Of a stretch of 9,449 nt of DNA, positions 1 to 6,804 are shown piece by piece. Positions within the stretch are counted from its first letter, which is position 1. The number at the start of each line of letters is the position of its first letter. The stretch is from Alphaproteobacteria bacterium UBA2723 (GTDB lineage Bacteria > Pseudomonadota > Alphaproteobacteria > RF32 > CAG-239). The translations under genes were made by a program, and so were the position numbers. The notes under the pieces were generated by a model. The model was not told the DNA's origin and ran no database searches. It saw only the letters and a list, made by a program, of their open reading frames with translations. The stretch lies in assembly GCA_002353835.1 (NCBI GenBank), contig DEKL01000106.1:5633-15081 (forward strand). The letters run 5' to 3'.

Positions 1-315
1 TCACCGAAAATAGAAGATATGCCTTATCAGGCAACGTCATTAAAAGAAGCGGGAATATCCGTTGAGCGTACGACTTTTCTAAAAGAATACCTGCAAACTT
101 TATCGGATATCATTGAAGAATATCAAAAGAAAGGCTTTGACATTATTCGTGAAAAATGGTTGGCATTGGCTTATAATTTAGGCAAAGAAGTAACAATTCA
201 TAATGAATCTCGGCAAAAGAAAGGCATATTTTTAACACTTGACGAAAACGGATATTTGATATTAAAAACAGATAAAGGAAAAGAACGAATCATCGCCGGA
301 GATTTGTTTGTATAA
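1..315 (+). CDS. birA: Biotin--[acetyl-CoA-carboxylase] ligase, C-terminal part (5' end outside window)
   Basis: The reading frame is open from base 1, so this is the 3' end of a longer gene; the first methionine at position 19 is internal. BirA activates biotin with ATP and attaches it to the biotin carboxyl carrier protein of acetyl-CoA carboxylase in the cytoplasm. The visible part matches the end of the catalytic domain (the P..ATSL stretch shortly after the window start) and then the small SH3-like C-terminal domain. Diagnostic features are W-L-A at about residues 54-56 of the partial protein, LGKEVTI, then a turn-rich KKGIF..LDENGYLIL segment ending in IIAGDLFV. The usual proteobacterial ending is a glycine-rich beta segment closing on a SGD/AGD motif, as here. 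No N-terminal helix-turn-helix can be assessed. Fourteen bases separate its stop from rnj, so the two are probably cotranscribed. In several alphaproteobacteria birA lies upstream of rnj, which supports the call. Confidence 0.88.
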   Translation, partial: SPKIEDMPYQATSLKEAGISVERTTFLKEYLQTLSDIIEEYQKKGFDIIREKWLALAYNLGKEVTIHNESRQKKGIFLTLDENGYLILKTDKGKERIIAGDLFV

Positions 316-329
316 TAAGGAAAATAAGA

Positions 330-2003
330 ATGAGTGATTTTAAGAAAGAAGGAATATATTTTATACCGTTAGGCGGTGCCGATGAAATCGGGATGAATAT
401 GTACGTCTATGCCGTTAATGGTAAATTGATAGTGGTAGATGCCGGTTATGGCTTCTTAAATGATGATTTTCCCGGTATGGATATGTGTTATGCCTCGCCG
501 GAGTTTTTGGAAAACTATAGGGAAGATATTTTAGGTTTATTTATTACCCACGGTCATGAAGACCACCTAGGCGCCATAGCGCAAGTTTGGCCGGCTTTAC
601 AATGCCCGGTTTACGGCACGGATTTTGCCATCGGTTTAATGAAAGAGCGCTTAAGCGAATATAAACTGCAGGATATGGTTCCATTGATTTCAACAACCGC
701 AAATCCGGTGGTGACCTTAGGTGATTTTGAAATTCACTACATAGCCATGGCGCACACTGTCCCGCAAACCTCAGCCATATTTATCAAAACTCCGTACGGT
801 AATGTGATGCATGCAACGGATTGGCGCTTTGATGACAATAAAATACCGATGGTCAAAACCGATATTGCGGGGCTTAAACAGGCGGCGAAAGATGGCGTGG
901 ATATTTTAGTTTGTGATTCAACCAACATAATGGTAGATAAAGAACAAACCAGCGAGGAAGATGTTCGCGAATATCTCATCAAAATGGTTCCGGAATTACA
1001 AGGCGGTGTTGTTGCCACTTGTTTTGCTTCAAATATTATGCGTTTGGAAAGTCTGGTGTTAGCGGCACGTGCTGCCGGTAGAACGCCGGTTTTGGTCGGG
1101 CGCAGTTTAATCACAAATGTCAAAGTAGCTAAAGATTGCGGTTATCTGTCAGAATATAATGATATTCATACCATAGATCAGGTAGAAGGTATAACCTCAG
1201 ATAAAGCTTTATATATTTGCACCGGCTCGCAGGCAAATTATCGTAGTGCCATGACCATGATTGCCAATGACGAAAGCAAATATATCAAACTTGGTGCAGA
1301 GGACAACGTTATTTTCTCATCAAAAATTATCCCCGGTAATGAGGATAAGATAGAGCGTTTGCAAGAAAAGATTTTAGCCAAAGGTGTTAATGTTATCACC
1401 GAGGAAGAATATCCGGTTCATACTTCCGGCCATGCCAATCGGAAAGATTTAAAGGCTATGTACGAGTTGTTAAATCCGAAAATTGTATTGCCGGTACACG
1501 GCGATAAGAAGTTTATCAGGGAACACAAGCGTTTTGCCTTAAGTTGCGGTGTTAAAAATGTATTTTCAACCGTAAACGGAGATATTTGCCTTTATCAAAA
1601 CGGTAAGATAGAATGTGTGGAACAGATTGTGGCTGATATTATGGGGGTAGATAGGGGGCGTAGTGTTTCGCTCGGCTCCCCGCTCATTAAAAACCGTCGC
1701 CGCATAATGTATAACTGTTCGCTTTTCATCAGCGCGGTTATCAGTAAAGATGATAAGTTACGTTCCCTGCAAATGAGCTCCATAGATATTTTGGAAGAAA
1801 ACGAGTGGTATGTATTATCGGAAGAAATCTTAAAGCAGGTTAAACCGCTTATTGAAAAGAAATTAACCGAATACACGCACCGCAATTCCGTAGAAGATTT
1901 TATTCGCGGACAGATACGCCGACGTGTATTCAGTGCCACGGATATTAAACCGGTTACAATGCTTCATATTCATTGGGAAGCAGACGAAGAAACAGCAGAA
2001 TAA
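330..2003 (+). CDS. rnj: Ribonuclease J
   Basis: This metallo-beta-lactamase/beta-CASP ribonuclease acts in the cytoplasm on mRNA decay and rRNA maturation, with 5'-3' exonuclease and endonuclease activities known for the family. At 557 residues it has the usual length. The lactamase core shows the zinc motif HGHEDH at residues 74-79, then AHTVPQ with H142, and HATDWRFD with D164 as the bridging aspartate. The beta-CASP part follows (roughly residues 200-350), with the CTGSQ segment. The returning lactamase segment has TSGHAN and PVHGDKKFI, which carry the remaining metal- and phosphate-pocket histidines. The last 100 residues form the RNase J C-terminal region, rich in charged residues. The ATG at 330 follows an AAGG stretch at 317-320 that overlaps the end of birA. 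It is probably cotranscribed with birA and with the MccF-like gene ten bases downstream. No truncation or missing catalytic residue is seen. Confidence 0.96.
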   Translation: MSDFKKEGIYFIPLGGADEIGMNMYVYAVNGKLIVVDAGYGFLNDDFPGMDMCYASPEFLENYREDILGLFITHGHEDHLGAIAQVWPALQCPVYGTDFAIGLMKERLSEYKLQDMVPLISTTANPVVTLGDFEIHYIAMAHTVPQTSAIFIKTPYGNVMHATDWRFDDNKIPMVKTDIAGLKQAAKDGVDILVCDSTNIMVDKEQTSEEDVREYLIKMVPELQGGVVATCFASNIMRLESLVLAARAAGRTPVLVGRSLITNVKVAKDCGYLSEYNDIHTIDQVEGITSDKALYICTGSQANYRSAMTMIANDESKYIKLGAEDNVIFSSKIIPGNEDKIERLQEKILAKGVNVITEEEYPVHTSGHANRKDLKAMYELLNPKIVLPVHGDKKFIREHKRFALSCGVKNVFSTVNGDICLYQNGKIECVEQIVADIMGVDRGRSVSLGSPLIKNRRRIMYNCSLFISAVISKDDKLRSLQMSSIDILEENEWYVLSEEILKQVKPLIEKKLTEYTHRNSVEDFIRGQIRRRVFSATDIKPVTMLHIHWEADEETAE

Positions 2004-2007
2004 GGAG
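2002..2007 (+). promoter_or_regulatory. Ribosome binding site of the interrupted MccF-like gene
   Basis: AAGGAG overlaps the rnj stop codon and lies six bases before the ATG at 2014. This is the best Shine-Dalgarno match in this operon. It fixes the original start of the MccF-like gene upstream of its premature stop, and argues against position 2152 being the native start. Confidence 0.8.
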
Positions 2008-2013
2008 AAAGAG

Positions 2014-2994
2014 ATGGAAAAGATAATTCCGGAACGCTTAAAAAAAGGCGATAAAGTTTAGGTTATAGCGCCGGCCAGAGGCATTAAGATAATCGGGCAG
2101 GACTGTCGTGAAATCGCCCGCCAAAGGTTAGAAAGCTTAGGTTTAGAGGTCGTGTTTGCTCCTAATACCACGGATGACAACTGGGATTATATGGGCTCAT
2201 CCACGGTAGAAAAGCGTGTGGCAGATATTCATACCGCTTTTGCCGATAAAAGCATTAAAGCCATAATGACCATAATCGGCGGTTTTAACTCTAATCAGTT
2301 GGTTGAGCATTTAGATTATGAGCTTATTAAAAACAATCCCAAGATATTCTGCGGTTTTTCGGATATTACGGCATTGCATTGTGCCATTAGAGCCAAGACC
2401 GGCTTAGAAACATATTATGGACCGCATTTCAGCTCGCTGGGTATGAAACACGGTTGCGATTATACCTTTAGTCATTTTGTAAAAATGCTTGCTACAGATG
2501 GCAAAGATGAAGTTGAGCCGTCAGAAATATGGAGTGATGACCTCTGGTTTTTAGATCAGGAAAAGCGTGAATTTGAAGCCAACGAGGGCTATTGGAATAT
2601 TCATAACGGTCAAGCCAAAGGGGAAATAAACGGTGGTAATTTAGGCACCTTTAATTTATTACTGGGAACGGCATATCGTCCGGCATTTAAGTCTGACACA
2701 ATATTGTTTATTGAAGATACGGAAGACTGCGCTTTGCCGATATTTGAACGCAATCTGCAAGCTTTAATCACGCAACCGGATTTTAAGAACGTCAAAGGTT
2801 TGGTTATCGGGCGTTTTCAAAAAGGTTCCAAGGTCACGAGAGAGGGCTTAGAATATATCTTAAACAGCAAGCCGGAATTAAAAGACCTGCCGATTTTAGC
2901 TAATGTGGACTACGGTCACTCTGCACCGTTACTAACCATCCCTCTCGGCGGCACCGCCACCCTAAACAACGGCAAACTAACCATGGAAGCTTAA
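2014..2994 (+). pseudogene. MccF-like LD-carboxypeptidase (peptidase family S66), interrupted by in-frame TAG at codon 16
   Basis: S66 peptidases are cytoplasmic serine hydrolases. LdcA cleaves the L-D bond in murein tetrapeptides during wall recycling, and MccF cleaves microcin C-type toxic aminoacyl nucleotides. Reading from the ATG at 2014 gives a typical start (LKKGDKV, stop, VIAPARG), with TAG at 2059-2061. Beyond it the frame is open for 310 codons to TAA. Numbered through the stop, the triad is S116 in CGFSDIT, E234 in FIEDTED and H302 in YGHSAP. These are the spacings expected of MccF, and IGGFNSNQL and the GEINGGNL segment also fit that subfamily better than LdcA. Total length would be 326 residues, normal for the family. 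The longest uninterrupted frame starts at GTG 2152 (280 residues). It lacks the first 46 residues, including the first core strand, and has only a badly spaced AGAGG before it, so it is unlikely to be a native start. The lack of further damage suggests a recent nonsense mutation, a sequence error, or rare readthrough. Confidence 0.85.
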
Positions 2995-3010
2995 ATCAAG
3001 AACAAGATGA

Positions 3011-3039
3011 GGGGGAAAGGAATTTCCCCCCCCTTTTTT
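3011..3039 (+). terminator. Rho-independent terminator after the birA-rnj-MccF-like operon
   Basis: An eight-base-pair stem, GGGGGAAA (3011-3018) with TTTCCCCC (3023-3030), encloses a GGAA loop and is followed by CCC and six Ts. It starts 16 bases after the stop of the MccF-like gene. The T-run overlaps the stop codon of the convergent transporter gene. On the minus strand the stem is not followed by a T-run, so it probably works in the plus direction only. Confidence 0.8.
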
Positions 3040-4426
3040 AATCTCTCTCATCTGCAACGTGCATTAAGGAATGTTCGCTTTTGACATTATATTTATAAAT
3101 TCTGGCAAGGAAATATACCCCAATCGGGATGAAAATCAGCGCGTAAATCCAGAAAATATCAATAACCTGCACGCCGGAAACCCCGTTTTCTTGTTTTAAT
3201 AAAAACTTTGGCGCCATCAGCATAACCGAGGTCATCAAGCGCCCCGTCATCATATTAACCGAAGAAGAAAGCGAACGGATTTTCGGGTTAATCAGGCGAT
3301 GAATACGGCTGATATGCGTAATCGTAAACATTAACTGGAAACCGATACAGACACAAAGGAAAATGATAAACAGCAGGCATTCTCCCGGGGATATAATGTT
3401 CGCCTTCATCAAAATAAAGGAAAGTGAACAACCGATAATATCCATAATAAAGGAAAATCTGCCCAAAGAAAACAGCGAAACTTTTTTTGCAACATTTGCT
3501 GCAAAGTAGCTGAATGTGGAGCGCAAAACGTTATTAACAAAGATAACCACGCCCATTACTTTGATATAATCAAGCCAGTCTAACGCGACAAGATAATTCC
3601 AAACCGTATCTCCGAAAACGCGTGCATCCCAACCGACACTATCCGCCAAATCCGTCAGCGAAACCTTGGGGTTAATGCCTGAGTTTTTCATCAAAGGCTG
3701 AAAACTCCAAAAGAAGAAGTGGGAAATACCGACCATAAACCCTGAAAACAGTACCAAGAAACGATATTTGCGAGATTTTAAGAGATAACGTGTCGCTACC
3801 CAAAACTTTTTAAGCCTTGCCTTAAAGCCGATAACCGCACCTTTAACCGGCGTATGTGCATTAGGCAATAAAGCCAACAGCACAATGGCGGTGGAATAAA
3901 TAATAAATTCGGCAATTAACAAAACGTGCGAGCCGAATTTTTCATATAAACCGGCACCCAAGAGCGCAGCAATACCGGTACCGATATACATGGCAGCATT
4001 AAAGTTTGAATAAGCTTTAACCATCTTCGTTTCTTCTTTATTTTTCTTAAGAATATCAAAAATAAACGAGGATGAAACAGAATCAAAACAAGCCTTTGAA
4101 CAGGAATAAAAAAACTCACCAAGTAAAATAATTTCAAAACCACGGAAAAAAATCCATAAGAATAACCGAGCCAAGAAAAGCGCATACGCTGTAATTAAAA
4201 TATATTTGCGCGGAAAGATATCTCCCAAATAACCGGCAGGAATTTCAAATAAAAAGGCAAAAAAGACAATCAAACCCTGTATCAAATAAAAATCGCCGAC
4301 GGTTAAACCGTTTTCTTGGTAGAAAAATAACAATACCGGCAACAAGAATAATTGCGAACGCAGAAATGCGGCGACATTATACATGGAAAGCGGTACAAAT
4401 GAAAGAAATTTGCTCATACTATTCAT
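3038..4426 (-). CDS. Major facilitator superfamily (MFS) transporter
   Basis: This 462-residue, very hydrophobic inner-membrane protein is a secondary transporter whose substrate cannot be told from sequence. About twelve membrane segments are readable. The loop between segments 2 and 3 carries the MFS signature GYLGDIFPRK (residues 65-74), preceded by FLFEIPA, a combination common in drug-efflux-like and uncharacterised MFS members. A central, lysine-rich cytoplasmic loop (around residues 195-220) separates the two halves. After segment 7 there is an unusual polar stretch of roughly 40 residues containing tryptophans and acidic residues before segment 8. The C-terminus is short and polar. 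Two starts are possible: ATG at 4426, or ATG at 4417, three codons later. A GGA abuts the first ATG and is better spaced for the second. It is divergent from the glycosyltransferase gene, and 75 bases lie between 4426 and 4502, so the two could share a regulatory region. Homologues flank many kinds of genes, so context does not assign a substrate. Confidence 0.88.
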   Translation of the reverse strand: MNSMSKFLSFVPLSMYNVAAFLRSQLFLLPVLLFFYQENGLTVGDFYLIQGLIVFFAFLFEIPAGYLGDIFPRKYILITAYALFLARLFLWIFFRGFEIILLGEFFYSCSKACFDSVSSSFIFDILKKNKEETKMVKAYSNFNAAMYIGTGIAALLGAGLYEKFGSHVLLIAEFIIYSTAIVLLALLPNAHTPVKGAVIGFKARLKKFWVATRYLLKSRKYRFLVLFSGFMVGISHFFFWSFQPLMKNSGINPKVSLTDLADSVGWDARVFGDTVWNYLVALDWLDYIKVMGVVIFVNNVLRSTFSYFAANVAKKVSLFSLGRFSFIMDIIGCSLSFILMKANIISPGECLLFIIFLCVCIGFQLMFTITHISRIHRLINPKIRSLSSSVNMMTGRLMTSVMLMAPKFLLKQENGVSGVQVIDIFWIYALIFIPIGVYFLARIYKYNVKSEHSLMHVADERD

Positions 4427-4457
4427 TCCGATTAAAAACTTATTTTTAACTATTCTA

Positions 4458-4490
4458 GTTTAAATATAAAGTATTAAAAACCATTTAAAC
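4458..4490. repeat. Inverted repeat in the divergent MFS-glycosyltransferase spacer
   Basis: GTTTAAA at 4458-4464 is matched by its reverse complement TTTAAAC at 4484-4490, with 19 bases between the arms. A shorter AACTA-TTC-TAGTT palindrome sits at 4448-4460 and overlaps the first arm. Both lie between two divergent genes, where an operator would be expected. The spacer is extremely AT-rich, so chance is a real alternative. Confidence 0.25.
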
Positions 4491-4501
4491 AAGTTGTGCA
4501 G

Positions 4502-5530
4502 ATGAAAAAAACACTTTTTGCCAGTTTATTGATAATCATATTAAGTATCGGTGGATATTTGTTTTATCCGCGGTCTTCAACACCGTATTACTTAAGCGTT
4601 GCCGCGATTATGAAAAATGAAAAACCGTATTTGAAAGAATGGCTGGAATATCATCTTTTGCAAGGCGTTGAGCATTTTTATCTGTGCGATAATGATTCTA
4701 CGGACGGCACTAAAGAATATTTAGAACCGTACATTAAGCAAAACATTATAACCTATATTCCGTTATCCGGAGTTAATCAACAATTGGTGTGTTACGAGAA
4801 GATTGTTGCTGAACATAAAGATGAAACAACTTGGCTGGCAATTATTGATTTAGATGAATTTATCGTGCCGCTGAAAGCAAAAAACATACCGCAATTTTTA
4901 AAAGAATTTGAGGATGTATCAGAAGTTAGCCTGCATTGGATGAATTACGGGGATAATGACACCGTCAGCCGTAAAAATGGTCTCTTAACAGAATTTTTTA
5001 CCTCCCACGGTCGTTTCTTAAACCATACGGTCAAATCTATTGTAAAGCCTAAAGATGTTATTGATTTTAAATCATTCGGTTCCAACCATTATGTTAAGGT
5101 TAATGGTAAAAGCGTTAATGAAAACCATTATCCGGTAGATTATATGTTAAGTTTTTATCCTTCGGCAGATAAAGCCCGCGTTAACCACTATATCTTAAAA
5201 AGTTATGCCGAATTTCTTTATAAAAAGAAGAGGGGGCACCCCGAGGGCACGGCGATAGATTACGGCTATTATTTCTTCCATAATGATAACAGCATCAAAA
5301 ATGATACCTCAATGTTGCGTTTCCTGCCGGCATTAAAAAAACGTATTAAAAAAAGTCCGTTAAAAGATGTTGCTTTGCCGATAGAAGAAAATTTGCCCCA
5401 AAGTTTTGACGAAATATATTTTACACCTGAAGAAGCCGGCGTCATTTTAGGAAAAGAAATATCACATCCCATGAGCTTTTATGAGGTAGAAAAGGCTTAT
5501 AAAACCAATCAACCGCAATACAAAAACTGA
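4502..5530 (+). CDS. Membrane-anchored glycosyltransferase, GT92/GT2-like
   Basis: The protein is predicted to transfer a sugar from a nucleotide-sugar donor to a glycan or lipid acceptor; donor and acceptor are unknown. From the ATG at 4502 it has 342 residues. Residues 2-22 form a single hydrophobic segment after MKK, best read as a membrane anchor. The catalytic domain begins at about residue 30 with the pattern typical of GT92 (DUF23) and related GT2 proteins. This pattern includes MKNE (37-40), LKEWLEYHLLQGVEHF (44-59), the CDNDSTDGT nucleotide-binding turn (62-70) and the IDLDEF metal-binding DxD motif (115-120). Conserved histidine-containing segments follow (SNHYVKV, NENHYP). The C-terminal third has RGHPEG and a basic stretch at about residue 280. 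An in-frame GTG at 4496 would add two residues; the ATG is preferred, although no clear Shine-Dalgarno sequence precedes either. No other polysaccharide gene is nearby, so the pathway is open. Confidence 0.85.
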   Translation: MKKTLFASLLIIILSIGGYLFYPRSSTPYYLSVAAIMKNEKPYLKEWLEYHLLQGVEHFYLCDNDSTDGTKEYLEPYIKQNIITYIPLSGVNQQLVCYEKIVAEHKDETTWLAIIDLDEFIVPLKAKNIPQFLKEFEDVSEVSLHWMNYGDNDTVSRKNGLLTEFFTSHGRFLNHTVKSIVKPKDVIDFKSFGSNHYVKVNGKSVNENHYPVDYMLSFYPSADKARVNHYILKSYAEFLYKKKRGHPEGTAIDYGYYFFHNDNSIKNDTSMLRFLPALKKRIKKSPLKDVALPIEENLPQSFDEIYFTPEEAGVILGKEISHPMSFYEVEKAYKTNQPQYKN

Positions 5531-5563
5531 TTTAGTTAACACAAAAAAATACAAAGACGAATA

Positions 5564-5591
5564 TTGACAAAATTAAATTTGTCTATATAAT
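5564..5591 (+). promoter_or_regulatory. Consensus sigma70-type promoter of the orphan membrane protein gene
   Basis: TTGACA at 5564-5569 and TATAAT at 5586-5591 both match the housekeeping consensus in all six positions, with a 16-base spacer. Transcription would start near 5598 and leave an untranslated leader of about 39 bases before the ATG at 5637. This is the clearest promoter in the window. Confidence 0.82.
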
Positions 5592-5636
5592 GCGTGCCAT
5601 AAATAAAATTATTGTATAACTAAAAATATGTAAATT

Positions 5637-6752
5637 ATGAGAAATTTTTCTTCTTGGAGGCTCTCCAGATTACTGGATTCCTCAGCGTGGAAACGCTTAA
5701 AGTATCATCATTTTTGGATTCTGGCGGCAGTCATTACAGCAGGTACCGGCTATGCGGCATTCTGTAATTTTGAAGACCGTCAGGAGGAGCTGGTGACAAT
5801 GTTTTTTATCTTTTTGGTGCTGACGATAGCCTTATTTTTGCATATTATTCTCGGTGCAGATAAGTACTATCGCATTAAACTGAAAACGACGAAATGCTAT
5901 GTCTATGTCTATGGTAAGAAAGGCTACGGTAGTTCTTCTCATGATATCATCTTTATCCAAGATGGGACGGAGGCTCGTGTCCAAACGGCAGTAACCAGCC
6001 TGCATGAGGACGGGTTCCAAAGCCCGAACTGGGAAAAGTTGAATGCTTTCCTCTATTGCCTCAATGGCGATAACAACAAGTGGTACTACTTGAGTCCGGA
6101 TGCTGATGAACCTCAGTTCTTGGGTAAAAAGTTGGTAGCAGATGAGTATGGAACCATCTTCTTGTCCGGTATTACCGAAGATGGAAAGCAAGACTTGTGC
6201 GTTCTCCACAGAAATGGCATCAGGCATATTACAGCAGACAGAATTGTCGTCGGAAATGCTTATGTTCCCCGAGAAGCAGAGAAGAATACCTGCTATGTGG
6301 GAACCAAAACCAGAAAGCCGGGAGAAATTCCTGAAAACTACCTGATTGTCAAAAATGACGGCAAATACCAGGTCTATGGTATTTTCAACTGGTGGACAGA
6401 TTACCCGCAGTGTTGGCAGATTGATGTGCCGGCCATTATCTTCCAGGAGATAAAAGACCGCGTGGTGCTTGTCAATGAAGCTGGGGAATACAGAGAGCTC
6501 TGTCGCAAACTCCCCGCTACCCGTTGGATTAATGATGTCATTCCGGAGATGACAAAGGACTACGATGACAGAGGTGCTATCGGTGGCATCGTTTGGCAGT
6601 TTGATGAGAAAACAAACAGCCTAACCAAACTCTATGAAGGGTATTTCCGTGCCCTCGGCTTCTCAGACGGCAGTATCATCGGCGATGATTGGGAATATTC
6701 TCCCGATTACGATGACGGTGTTGAATATGAGTATGAAGTCAAAAACAAGTAA
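5637..6752 (+). CDS. Unrecognised membrane protein with large C-terminal soluble domain
   Basis: I do not recognise this 371-residue protein. Its N-terminus is basic (arginines and lysines in residues 1-23). Two hydrophobic segments follow at about 26-43 and 53-73, with a short acidic turn between them (EDRQEE), so both ends probably face the cytoplasm. Residues 75-371 look like a mostly beta soluble domain, with short strands separated by turns. Repeated elements such as VKNDGKYQVYG, IIFQEIKDRVVLV and the aromatic-rich NWWTDYPQCW faintly recall WG-type beta repeats; this is inference only. The tail is very acidic and tyrosine-rich. Base composition differs from its neighbours: three sampled 60-base lines hold 89 G+C of 180, against 108 of 300 in five lines from flanking genes. 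C-ending codons and CTC/CTG leucines are frequent. There is no Shine-Dalgarno sequence, and an ATG-TAA pair lies two codons upstream in frame. With its own promoter and terminator it looks like an acquired single-gene unit. Confidence 0.8.
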   Translation: MRNFSSWRLSRLLDSSAWKRLKYHHFWILAAVITAGTGYAAFCNFEDRQEELVTMFFIFLVLTIALFLHIILGADKYYRIKLKTTKCYVYVYGKKGYGSSSHDIIFIQDGTEARVQTAVTSLHEDGFQSPNWEKLNAFLYCLNGDNNKWYYLSPDADEPQFLGKKLVADEYGTIFLSGITEDGKQDLCVLHRNGIRHITADRIVVGNAYVPREAEKNTCYVGTKTRKPGEIPENYLIVKNDGKYQVYGIFNWWTDYPQCWQIDVPAIIFQEIKDRVVLVNEAGEYRELCRKLPATRWINDVIPEMTKDYDDRGAIGGIVWQFDEKTNSLTKLYEGYFRALGFSDGSIIGDDWEYSPDYDDGVEYEYEVKNK

Positions 6753-6788
6753 ACAAAACCCCGCTTTCTTATGAAGGCGGGGTTTTGT
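6753..6788. terminator. Strong bidirectional terminator between the orphan gene and the CGHC oxidoreductase gene
   Basis: A 16-base-pair stem starts directly after the stop codon at 6752. Its core, AAAACCCCGCTTTC (6755-6768), pairs with GAAGGCGGGGTTTT (6773-6786) around a TTAT loop, with one G-T wobble, and is extended by AC/GT at the base. The arms end in T-runs on both strands, so it can end transcription from the plus-strand orphan gene and from the minus-strand gene that stops at 6805. Confidence 0.9.
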
Positions 6789-6804
6789 GTTTGCAATACT
6801 TAAA

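Noticed and set aside
737..1123. Antisense open frame inside rnj, and a similar one at 1595-1939
   Set aside because: They lie entirely over well-conserved RNase J codons, lack ribosome binding sites and give protein sequences with no recognisable features.
2059..2061. TAG reassigned to an amino acid throughout this genome
   Set aside because: Only one internal TAG occurs in roughly 2,900 codons of genes, and the DUF47 gene ends with TAG at the normal family length. Ordinary reassignment would show many more.
2152..2994. GTG-started 280-residue version of the S66 peptidase as the true gene
   Set aside because: It omits the conserved N-terminal strand that is plainly encoded upstream, and its only Shine-Dalgarno-like AGAGG is two bases from the GTG. 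AAGGAG at 2002 serves the ATG at 2014.
5561..5571. ATATTGACAAA shared between 5562 and 8592 as a dispersed repeat or protein-binding site
   Set aside because: The shared bases are the -35 consensus plus A/T flanks, which promoter function explains.
5832..6227. Antisense frame inside the orphan gene, and a plus-strand frame at 6142-6345
   Set aside because: No ribosome binding site or promoter. The 5637-6752 frame has the promoter, terminator and coherent membrane-protein structure, so the others are shadows.
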